The position numbers and the translations under genes were made by a program. Positions 35,947 through 42,913 of a stretch of DNA of 64,000 bases are shown one piece after another; position 1 is the stretch's first letter; every line of letters begins with the position of its first letter. The notes under the pieces were generated by a model. It was not told the DNA's origin. It ran no database searches and saw only the letters and a list, made by a program, of their open reading frames with translations. Location of the stretch: NCBI GenBank assembly GCA_015075645.1, contig JABTUF010000007.1:1-64000 (forward strand), read 5' to 3'. This DNA is from Burkholderiales bacterium (GTDB taxonomy: Bacteria > Pseudomonadota > Gammaproteobacteria > Burkholderiales > Casimicrobiaceae).

Positions 35947-36408
35947 ATGAGCGTCCGGTTGATCGTCCGTGCGTCATGGGACGATGAGGCGAAGGTCTGG
36001 GTCGCGACCAGCGACGATGTACCGGGCCTGACGACCGCGGCGGAGTCCCTTGACGCCCTCGTCCCGAAGCTGCAACTCATGATTCCCGAGCTTCTTGACG
36101 CCAATGGATTCCCGGACAGTGTGGGACTTCGCTTCGACATTCGCTCGGTGATCCCATCCATCCCCGTCCCTCACGCATGGCGTGGGAGGCTTCGCCGGCC
36201 CGCTCGAGGACATCCTTGGCGCGGCGGGTTGCCGGTTCGAACGGTGCGGCAACGGCGATCACGACATCTGGTTCAGTCCGATCTCCGGCAAGCGGTTCCC
36301 GGTCGACGCGAAGATCGAGTCCAGGCACGGCGCCAACGGCGTGCTGAAACAGGCGGGGCTCGATATACACTTCCAGCCGCTTCGGCTTCCGACGACCTTC
36401 GCAGATGA
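35947..36408 (+). CDS. HicB-like antitoxin (DUF1902) with altered C-terminus
   Basis: Residues 1-55 or so, RLIVRASWDDEAKVWVATSD then DVPGLTTAAESLDALVPKLQ and MIPELLDANG, are the HicB/DUF1902 fold. Such antitoxins usually end near 75-80 residues. Here the frame continues to 153 residues, passing across the HicA-like region in another frame with Arg-rich, non-conserved sequence, and its stop overlaps the next ATG (36405-36408). The stop has probably been lost or shifted. A perfect GGAGGA ribosome site precedes the ATG. Confidence 0.6.
   Translation: MSVRLIVRASWDDEAKVWVATSDDVPGLTTAAESLDALVPKLQLMIPELLDANGFPDSVGLRFDIRSVIPSIPVPHAWRGRLRRPARGHPWRGGLPVRTVRQRRSRHLVQSDLRQAVPGRREDRVQARRQRRAETGGARYTLPAASASDDLRR
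36182..36373 (+). pseudogene. HicA-like toxin without its own stop codon
   Basis: From GTG 36182 about 64 residues match the HicA double-stranded RNA-binding toxin core: LEDILGAAGCRFERCGNGDH with the catalytic His, then DIWFSPISGKRFPV, ESRHGANGVLKQAGL and D-I-H-F. The frame does not stop after the expected end but runs on to 37174 through the DsbA-like gene. It also overlaps the HicB-like frame far more than usual. It is probably a decayed pair, though a functional read-through product cannot be excluded. Confidence 0.6.
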
Positions 36409-37034
36409 TTCCCCGACTCGCAACAGCAGCGCTGGCCGCAGCCACGTTCGTCCTGTCCACCGCCAGCACGCACGCGCAGGTCGCCTCGACCGCGCCCGCC
36501 CCGCCGCTCATCCGTCCGACCAGCCCGACGCTCGGTCCGGCGAACGCGCGCGTGCATCTGGTCGAGGTGCTCGATCCGGCGTGCGAAGGCTGCCGCGCGT
36601 TCGCGCCGGTCGTGAAACAGATCCTCGACGAGCATCCGGGGCGCGTGCGGCTGTGGGTGCGGTACGCGCCGTTCCATCGCGGCTCCGACTTCGTCGTGAA
36701 GGCGCTCGAGGCCGCGCGGCTGCAGGACCGCTTCTGGCCCGCGCTCGACGCGCTGTTCGCGAAGCAGGACCAGTGGACGCGCGGACACGCGGCGCTGCCC
36801 GATCAGGTCCTCGCGGTGCTGGGCGGCGTGCCCGGGATCGATCTCGCGCGCCTGAAGCGCGACATGGAGCGGCCGGAGATCACGAAGGCCCTCGAGCAGG
36901 ACATCGCCGACGCCAAGGCGCTGAAGCTCACCCAGACGCCGACGTTCTACATCAACGGCAAGCTGCTCGAGCCCTTCGGCATCGAACCGTTGCGCGCGCA
37001 GGTGCGTGCGGCGGTCGCCGCGCAGTACCGCTGA
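36405..37034 (+). CDS. DsbA-like periplasmic thioredoxin-fold protein
   Basis: A 209-residue protein with a signal peptide (about 1-24, ending THA) and a DsbA/thioredoxin_4 fold. The active-site pair is CEGC (Cys60, Cys63), the inserted helical part carries FHRGSDFVVKALEAARLQ, and the cis-Pro loop is QTPTFYING. CEGC differs from the CPHC of DsbA, so redox potential and role (oxidase, isomerase or Cys protection) are open. A partner DsbB or VKOR is not nearby. Its ATG overlaps the HicB-like stop. Confidence 0.84.
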   Translation: MIPRLATAALAAATFVLSTASTHAQVASTAPAPPLIRPTSPTLGPANARVHLVEVLDPACEGCRAFAPVVKQILDEHPGRVRLWVRYAPFHRGSDFVVKALEAARLQDRFWPALDALFAKQDQWTRGHAALPDQVLAVLGGVPGIDLARLKRDMERPEITKALEQDIADAKALKLTQTPTFYINGKLLEPFGIEPLRAQVRAAVAAQYR

Positions 37035-37060
37035 CGCGCCCTCGTGGAACCGACACGAAA

Positions 37061-37390
37061 GGCGTCCGGCTCAAGTCGGACCCACGGGCGGCCCGCGACG
37101 CGCGCGTTCCTCGTAGGTCAGACTTCAGTCTGACGGAGTTCGTCACGGCGACGCGAAAGGCGTCCGGTTACTGAAGCCGGACCCACGGGCGGCCCGCGAC
37201 GCGCGCGTTCCTCGTAGGTCAGACTTCAGTCTGACGGGGTTCGTCACGGCGACGCGAAAGGCGTCCGGCTTACTGAAGCCGGACCCACGGGCGGCCCGCG
37301 ACGCGCGCGCTCCTCGTAGGTCAGACTTCAGTCTGACGGGGTTCGTCGATTCGAAGCGAAAGGCGTCCGGCTCAAGCCGGACCTACACGC
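37061..37390. repeat. Tandem array of ~100-bp units carrying two hairpins each
   Basis: Between convergent DsbA-like and dadA-like genes, units start at 37061, 37159, 37260 and 37362 (98, 101 and 102 bp apart), the last one partial. Each unit carries a palindrome GTCCGGCTT-AC-TGAAGCCGGAC (varied) and another, GTCAGACTTCAGTCTGAC, with constant text GGCGGCCCGCGACGCGCGCG between them. The hairpin heads resemble those of the prpB-prpC array (TTCAG centre, GTC/GAC ends), so both belong to one REP-like family. No gene is seen in 37035-37405. Confidence 0.9.
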
Positions 37391-37405
37391 GAAGGCAGAC
37401 AGCCA

Positions 37406-38653
37406 TCAAGCGAAGCGCGCCGCGTCGTAGGGTGCGGGATCGACGTGCGGCTGCTCGCCCGCGACCAGCGCCGCGATGATCTCGCCGGTCGGGGCTCCAC
37501 CCGAGAGCCCGATGTGGCCGTGTCCGAACGCGAGGTACGCGTTCGCCGCGCGCGGCGCGCGTCCGATCACCGGCAGCGAGTCGGGCATCGACGGCCGGTG
37601 GCCCATCCAGCGCTCCGCCTCGCCGAAGGCGAGTCCCGGCACGAGCTTGCGGATGCCGTCGAGCATGTGGTCGGCGCGAGCCCAGTCGGGCGCCGCATCG
37701 AGGCCCGCGAGTTCCACCGTGCCAGCCACGCGCAGGCCCATCTCCATCGGTGTCGCGAACCACTTCGCACCGCCGTCGCAGACCGGAATGCGCGGCACGA
37801 CCGTCGGCCGCGAGAGCGTGACATGGTAGCCGCGCTCGGTCTCGAGCGGCACGTTCGCGCCCAGTTCCGCGGCGAGCGGCTTCGAGCGCGCGCCGGCTGC
37901 GACCACGACCGCCTGCGCCTCGATCGGCTCGCCGTCGGTCAGGACGCGCGTCACCCGACCGTCGACAAGGTCGAATCCGCGCACGCGCGCCTGCACGAAC
38001 CGCGCGCCGCCCGAGGCGAGTCGTGCCGCGAGCGCCTGCGACAGTCGCAGCGGGTTCGTGACGTGCCCCTGCTCCGGCAGGACCGCGAGATGGGTGATCG
38101 AAGGCGACAGCGCGGGATCGAACGCGCGCACCTCCGCACCTTCGAGCACGTCGATGCGCACGCCGCGCTCGCGCCGCAGGCGGCGGCCGAGTTCGTCGCC
38201 GAGGTAGGCCTGCTCCGAGCGGTAGGCGATCGCATAGCCGTCCTGCCGCACGAGGTCGGGCACGCCGGCCCACTGCGCGAGCACGCGCCACTTGACCACC
38301 GTGGGATCGAGGAGCGCGTGCAGCGCGTTCGCGATCTCCTGCACGCGCGCCATCGACGACGAGCGCCAGAAGCGCCACAGCCACGGCGCGATTCTGGGAA
38401 GGTACGATGGCCGGATGACGAGCGGACCGGCGGGATCGAGGAGCCAGCCGGGCACCTTCTTCGTGGTGCCCGGCAGGCCGACCGGCACGCAGGACGCGCG
38501 CGACAGCATCCCGGCATTGCCGAACGAGCACTGCGAGCCCGGAGGCTCGGGGTCGACCAGTGTTACCGCATGGCCGCGCCGTTGCAGGTGCGAGGCGCAG
38601 GCGAGGCCGACGACGCCGGCGCCGACGATCGTGACGGAAGGAGCGGAAGTCAT
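37406..38653 (-). CDS. DadA-like FAD-dependent amino-acid dehydrogenase
   Basis: A 415-residue flavoprotein of the DAO family. The N-terminal FAD motif is VTIVGAGVVGLACASHLQRRG, and the C-terminal motif contains FGHGHIGLSGGAPTGE. The segment PGTTKKVPGWLLDPAGPL-type and RPSMPDSLPVIGRAP are typical of small-subunit D-amino-acid dehydrogenases (DadA), which pass electrons from D-amino acids to the respiratory chain. No alr or dadX is adjacent, so substrate is open. It converges on the hairpin array. Confidence 0.84.
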   Translation of the reverse strand: MTSAPSVTIVGAGVVGLACASHLQRRGHAVTLVDPEPPGSQCSFGNAGMLSRASCVPVGLPGTTKKVPGWLLDPAGPLVIRPSYLPRIAPWLWRFWRSSSMARVQEIANALHALLDPTVVKWRVLAQWAGVPDLVRQDGYAIAYRSEQAYLGDELGRRLRRERGVRIDVLEGAEVRAFDPALSPSITHLAVLPEQGHVTNPLRLSQALAARLASGGARFVQARVRGFDLVDGRVTRVLTDGEPIEAQAVVVAAGARSKPLAAELGANVPLETERGYHVTLSRPTVVPRIPVCDGGAKWFATPMEMGLRVAGTVELAGLDAAPDWARADHMLDGIRKLVPGLAFGEAERWMGHRPSMPDSLPVIGRAPRAANAYLAFGHGHIGLSGGAPTGEIIAALVAGEQPHVDPAPYDAARFA

Positions 38654-38760
38654 GGGCCGAGGGTATCACCCCGCCCGAACGAACGCGCTCCGCGGATGCA
38701 CGATCCCGACGCCAGCGCCCCGCCTCGTCGCACGAAGCGCGGGCGCCCGCGTGCGCGCGA

Positions 38761-40209
38761 TCAACGGCGCGCGTCGCGCGACGTGCCCGACGCGAGCGGA
38801 CTCGTCCCGCCAGCGCCATCCGCCACGGGTGCGGGACCGAACCCGCCGCCCAGCGCCAGGTAGACGTTCACCCGCTGCACGCGCCGCTCGCTCGCCATGC
38901 GGAGTTCCTGCGCGCGCGCGGCACCGAGCGCGACGCCCTGCTGCAGCACGGCGCGGAGATCGCCCGAGCCGACGCGATAGCGATCCTTCGCGAGTTCGAG
39001 CGCCCGGGCGTTGCTCTCGACCGCGCGCGCGAGGATGGCCTCGCGTTCGTCGGCCGCGAAGCCGGCCGACAGCGCGTTCTCGACCTCGCCGAACGCCCGC
39101 GCGCCGACGCGGCCGTACTCGGCGACCGCGACCTTCTGCTCGGCGGTGCGGATGTCGACCTGCGCCTCGAGCGCATAGCCGTTGAAGATCGGCGCGACGA
39201 GGTTGGCGCCGAGGCTCCACACCGGATTCGAGTGGTTCTGGAGCACGAACAGGCTCGACGAGACGCTGGAGACGCTCGCGGTGAGCGAAATCTTCGGCAA
39301 TCGCGCCGCCTTCGCCTCGCCGACCGCGTGGAAGGCCGAGGCGACGCGCCGCTCGGCGGCGATCACGTCGGGACGGCGCTCCAGGAGTTCAGAAGGCAGG
39401 CCGACGGGAACAGGGCCGGGCATCGCCGGCAGCGTCGAGCGCAAGTCGATTGCTGCCGCCGGGTAGCGGCCCACGACCGTTTCGAGCGCGCGCTCAGCCT
39501 GCTCCTGCGCGAGCGCGAGCCGTCGCGCGGCGTCGGTCGCCGCATCGACGGTCGCGTCGGCGAGCGCGACATCGTAGGCGTCGCCGATGCCCACGCGCTG
39601 CCGGTCGCGCGCCAGCGCGGCTGCGCGACGCGCGGCCTGCGCGATTTCCTCGGCGAGGTCGCGCTGCAACTTCGCCTCGATCGCGAGGATCCAGTCCTTC
39701 GCGACCGTCGCCGCGATCGACTGGCGTGCGTACTCGGCATCGGCGACGGTGGCCTCGTACTGCGCGGCGCCGGAGGCCGCCTGCGAGCGCACGCGCCCCC
39801 ACAGGTCGAGTTCCCAGCTCACGAAGAGGCCCACGCCGGAGAGGCCGGACCCGTCGCCGCCCATCTTGCCGCCGCCGTGGGCGAGCAGGTTGACCGCCGG
39901 ATAGATCGCGGCACCGGCGAGCTTCGCGTAGGCCGCGGACTGCTCGACACGCGCCGCCGCGACGCGCAGGTCTGTGTTGTAGGCGAGTGCCTCGCGCACG
40001 AGCGCGTCGAGCCCGGCGTCACCGAACGACGCGACCCAGTCGTCGCGCACCGTTCCCGGCGCGCCGCCCTGCGCCGTGTACGCGCCGGGCACCGCGACGT
40101 TCGGCAGCGCCGTCGCGCGAATCTCGTCCGGCTTCGGAGGCGATTCCAGCGCGCAACCGGCGAGCGCGAGCGCGGCCAGGACGAGCGGCAGCCTCCGGCT
40201 TCGCGCCAT
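38761..40209 (-). CDS. NodT/OprM-type outer-membrane efflux lipoprotein
   Basis: A 482-residue TolC-like outer-membrane factor. The signal peptide ends in lipobox LAGC with Cys19. Two OEP repeats follow, with FVSWELDLWGRVRSQ in the first and LPKISLTASVS then SLGANLVAPIFNGYAL in the second, plus ERRPDVIAAERR, all typical of the NodT family. It should form the trimeric exit duct for the HlyD-type protein encoded just upstream on the same strand (4 bp away). The inner-membrane pump is not an RND or MFS protein here, as in YiaV/YiaW systems. Confidence 0.9.
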   Translation of the reverse strand: MARSRRLPLVLAALALAGCALESPPKPDEIRATALPNVAVPGAYTAQGGAPGTVRDDWVASFGDAGLDALVREALAYNTDLRVAAARVEQSAAYAKLAGAAIYPAVNLLAHGGGKMGGDGSGLSGVGLFVSWELDLWGRVRSQAASGAAQYEATVADAEYARQSIAATVAKDWILAIEAKLQRDLAEEIAQAARRAAALARDRQRVGIGDAYDVALADATVDAATDAARRLALAQEQAERALETVVGRYPAAAIDLRSTLPAMPGPVPVGLPSELLERRPDVIAAERRVASAFHAVGEAKAARLPKISLTASVSSVSSSLFVLQNHSNPVWSLGANLVAPIFNGYALEAQVDIRTAEQKVAVAEYGRVGARAFGEVENALSAGFAADEREAILARAVESNARALELAKDRYRVGSGDLRAVLQQGVALGAARAQELRMASERRVQRVNVYLALGGGFGPAPVADGAGGTSPLASGTSRDARR

Positions 40210-40213
40210 CGCG

Positions 40214-41434
40214 TCAGTGCAGCTTGAGGACGAGGTAGTCGAGCTTGGCGCCGACGCGCAGGATCACCCGGCGCACGATCTGGATCATCTCGCCGTGCTC
40301 GGTGTAGATCGCGCCGTTGCCGACGGCGCCGGCAGGAAGGAACGTGCCTGCGTCGCGCGGATCGACGGTGAGCTTGACCGGGAAGCGCCCGGCCGGCATC
40401 GGGCCGAACGTCGTCGTCGGCAGCTGCGTCGAGTTCGCGATCTGCCCCTGCCCCTGCGCCCAGACGATCGAATCGACCTTCGCCTTGAAGATGTGGCCCG
40501 GATAGGTGCGGATGGTGAACTCGGCTTCGTTGCCGGGCGCGACCTGGTGCAGTTCGTTCTGGCCGAACAGCGCGATGATCTGATAGGTGTCCTCGACGAA
40601 GGTCATCGCCGGGGTGATCGGGAACGCGGTCGTGAATGCCCCGGGCCGAAGCTGCACGTTGATCGCGTAGCCGTTCGCCGGCGCGGTCACCGTCGTTTGC
40701 GACAGCTCCCAGCGCGCGTTCTCGAGTTCGGCGCGGATCTGCGCGACCGGCGCGTACTCGGCGCCGACCTTGCCGCTCATCCGCTGGCGCACCTGGCGTT
40801 CCGCCGCGACCGCCTGCACCTCCGACGCGCTCGCCTGGACGATCGCGGCCTGCGCGGTCGCCATCGCGGCCTCCGCTTCAGCCCGGTCCGTTTCCGCGCG
40901 CTCGAGCGCGAAGCGGTCGCCCGCGCCGGTCGACACCAGCTCGCGGTACTGCACGACGCGCTTCTGCGCGAGTTCGAGCCGCGAGGCCACCTCGCGCCGC
41001 TTCGCCTCCGCGGACTCGATGGCTCCGCGCGTCTCGGCGATCCGGCCGGTCGCCTGCGCGAGCTGCTCGTCCAGTTCGCGCGCGGTCGCGGAGGTGTTGG
41101 CGAGCTTCGCTTCGAGCGCCCGCACCGCGAGTTCGTAGGGCGTCGGGTCGATGCGGAACAGCACGTCCCCCTTCTTCACCGGCCGGTTCGGCTCGACCGG
41201 CACGTCGATCACGCGGCCGCGCACCTGCGGCACGACGTTGATCACGTACTTGATGACGCGCACGTCCGCGGACGACGGCGCGACGACGTTGAGCGCGAGG
41301 ATCAACGCGGTCAGCGCGACGATCGGGATGATGACGACGATGACCTGGGTGCCGGTGTTCCACGGCAGCCACTTCATCTTGATGAAGACGAACCAGACGA
41401 CCGCCGAATAGATCGCGAGCAGCAGGACTTCCAT
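40214..41434 (-). CDS. HlyD-family periplasmic adaptor, YiaV-like
   Basis: A 406-residue adaptor with N-terminal hydrophobic segments (about 3-18 and 27-49). A biotinyl-lipoyl half (VPQVRGRVIDVPVEPN and VKKGDVLFRIDP), a long coiled-coil hairpin (about 90-205) and a beta-barrel with TVTAPANGYAINVQLRPG follow. Two N-terminal membrane segments plus an adjacent DUF3302 gene match the YiaV/YiaW pair of enterobacteria, whose substrate is not established. The ATG shares a base with the upstream TAA. It should bridge the inner membrane to the NodT protein. Confidence 0.86.
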   Translation of the reverse strand: MEVLLLAIYSAVVWFVFIKMKWLPWNTGTQVIVVIIPIVALTALILALNVVAPSSADVRVIKYVINVVPQVRGRVIDVPVEPNRPVKKGDVLFRIDPTPYELAVRALEAKLANTSATARELDEQLAQATGRIAETRGAIESAEAKRREVASRLELAQKRVVQYRELVSTGAGDRFALERAETDRAEAEAAMATAQAAIVQASASEVQAVAAERQVRQRMSGKVGAEYAPVAQIRAELENARWELSQTTVTAPANGYAINVQLRPGAFTTAFPITPAMTFVEDTYQIIALFGQNELHQVAPGNEAEFTIRTYPGHIFKAKVDSIVWAQGQGQIANSTQLPTTTFGPMPAGRFPVKLTVDPRDAGTFLPAGAVGNGAIYTEHGEMIQIVRRVILRVGAKLDYLVLKLH

Positions 41435-42033
41435 TACGCGCCTGCGCCTTCCGCGGCCGGCTTGCCTTGGCCCTCCGCGCTCGCCTGCGCCGACAGTTCG
41501 TCCAGATCCTCGCGCAGCTTCGCGAGCTTCGGCGGCAGCGCGCCGCGCTCGTGCATCGCGTCGAGTTCGCGCCGCAGGTGCGCGAGGTCGTCGCGCAGGA
41601 GCTTGCCCTCGCGGGCGCGTTCGCCCTGCTCGACGAAGAAGTCCTCGTGCAGGTCGGTCCCGTAGGCCATCCGGTGCATCACCGGGCGGGTGTAGGCCCA
41701 CAGCCACGCGAACGGCCACAGCAGGCCGCCGAACACGAGCGACAGCAGGCACAGCGTCTGGATCGCCGCGGTCTGTGGATGATGCCTCTTGTGCGCGATC
41801 TTCTCGGGCATCACGTGGACGACCCAGAACACGACGATCGCGATGACCGGCACGAGGATCAACGCCACCCAGGCGATGACGTCGGCGGCGGTGTCGAGCG
41901 CCTCGCCGCTCAGGAACGAGGCTTGCGCCGGGTGGGCCATCGCGGCCACCGTGAGCGCGCCGACCCGCGCGCAGGCGCGCGCGCAGCGCGCATCGGACGG
42001 ATCGGCGGACAGTCCGCGTCTTTGCGTCGTCAT
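41434..42033 (-). CDS. DUF3302 inner-membrane protein, YiaW-like
   Basis: A 199-residue protein with two clear membrane helices (DVIAWVALILVPVIAIVVFW and TLCLLSLVFGGLLWPFAWLW) joined by the conserved HVMPEKIAHKRHHPQ loop. A charged C-terminal coiled coil follows (DDLAHLRRELDAMHERG). ATG 42033 is preferred over an in-frame ATG at 42147, whose extension is unconserved-looking. It is first in the yiaW-yiaV-nodT operon. Confidence 0.83.
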   Translation of the reverse strand: MTTQRRGLSADPSDARCARACARVGALTVAAMAHPAQASFLSGEALDTAADVIAWVALILVPVIAIVVFWVVHVMPEKIAHKRHHPQTAAIQTLCLLSLVFGGLLWPFAWLWAYTRPVMHRMAYGTDLHEDFFVEQGERAREGKLLRDDLAHLRRELDAMHERGALPPKLAKLREDLDELSAQASAEGQGKPAAEGAGA

Positions 42034-42106
42034 CGTGCGGGTCGCAGGGGCAGGAACGAATGCGCCATCGCGACGCCCGGGGCCGGAAGAGGCGGGATTA
42101 TAGCCG

Positions 42107-42179
42107 CGCCCGTCCCGTCCGGACGGACGGGCGTGACGGAAACGCAACGACCCTCCGGAACCACGGACGCTCGTCCGTG
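42107..42179. terminator. Two GC-rich hairpins between genes
   Basis: An almost perfect inverted repeat (42107-42133, CGCCCGTCC-type arms meeting at CCGG) and a second perfect one (CACGGACG-CT-CGTCCGTG, 42162-42179) sit between the end of the small secreted-protein gene and the YiaW-like gene on the minus strand. They may end transcription of the former. No T-tract is present. Confidence 0.45.
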
Positions 42180-42195
42180 CCCCCGGAGGAGCCGG

Positions 42196-42591
42196 CTACG
42201 GCTTCTGCTTCTCCATCGCTTCGCGGATCTTCGGGTCCGAGAGGTCCGGCTTGGCCGCCTTGGGCGCGTCCTTCGGCACCTTCTTCGCGGCCGCACCGGC
42301 CGACGGGCCGATCTGCGAAGCGCCGATCTGCTTGTTGACGGCCTGATTGATCTCCTGGCGTTCCGCGGTCGTCGGCTTCGCGGCTTGCTGGCTCGGGGGC
42401 GCCGGACCCCGATTGGGCGCTGCGGAAAACTGCGTAGTGGCCTTTTGGGTCGTGCCCTGCACCATCTCCTGCTTGGCCTTGCGATCCGCCGCCTTCTTGG
42501 CGGCGGCATCGTCCGCAGTCGGGGCAGGCGCCTGGGCCCATGCGCCCAACCCGAAGGTCAGTGCGATCGAGGCGGCGAGCATGCGTTTCAT
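42196..42591 (-). CDS. Small secreted Lys/Ala-rich protein of unknown function
   Basis: A 131-residue protein. The ATG at 42591 follows a full AGGAGGT ribosome site and opens a signal peptide (MKRMLAASIALTFGLGAWA). The mature part is low-complexity, rich in Ala, Lys, Pro and Gln, with KPTTAERQEINQAVNKQIG and a C-terminal SDPKIREAMEKQKP. I do not recognise the family. It is divergent from the decarboxylase operon across a 322-bp spacer that holds a copy of the shared motif. Confidence 0.65.
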   Translation of the reverse strand: MKRMLAASIALTFGLGAWAQAPAPTADDAAAKKAADRKAKQEMVQGTTQKATTQFSAAPNRGPAPPSQQAAKPTTAERQEINQAVNKQIGASQIGPSAGAAAKKVPKDAPKAAKPDLSDPKIREAMEKQKP

Positions 42592-42913
42592 CCGGACCTC
42601 CTGTGTGTCCATCGTACGAAAGGTGGTCGCGCGTCGCGCCGAACCCGACGAACCGGGCAGCGGGCGGGCGATTCCATCCTTGATCATGACGATGCGCCTC
42701 GCCCGGCGTCCTTGCACTTCAGGACAACGCTTCCCTCGCGTTGTTCGCCGGCAGCGGCACCACGCTCAAGCCGACACGCGATCGGCGCCGGCGGACACTG
42801 TCCAGTTCTGCGAGGACGCCCGACCGGCGTGGTCCGACGATGCTCGCCACGCGAAGGCCAGCCGAACCCGTCGCAACGGCGCGGGGGCGCCCCGCGCGCA
42901 GGGAGATCGTCCG
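42592..42913 (+). promoter_or_regulatory. Upstream region of the decarboxylase/AspT operon, motif copy 1
   Basis: This 322-bp non-coding spacer carries motif copy 1 at 42800-42839: GTCCAG, TT, the 11-bp core CTGCGAGGACG (42808-42818), and GGTCCGACG at 42831-42839. The core ends 95 bp before the decarboxylase ATG. The same blocks occur in the araC-Rieske spacer, and the core occurs upstream of DUF3141. No consensus -35/-10 pair is seen, which fits an activator-dependent promoter. Confidence 0.6.

Noticed and set aside
36182..37174. 330-codon frame over the HicA-like and DsbA-like region as one protein
   Set aside because: Only the first 64 codons resemble a known fold; the rest is the out-of-frame shadow of the DsbA-like gene, whose own frame has a signal peptide and CEGC.
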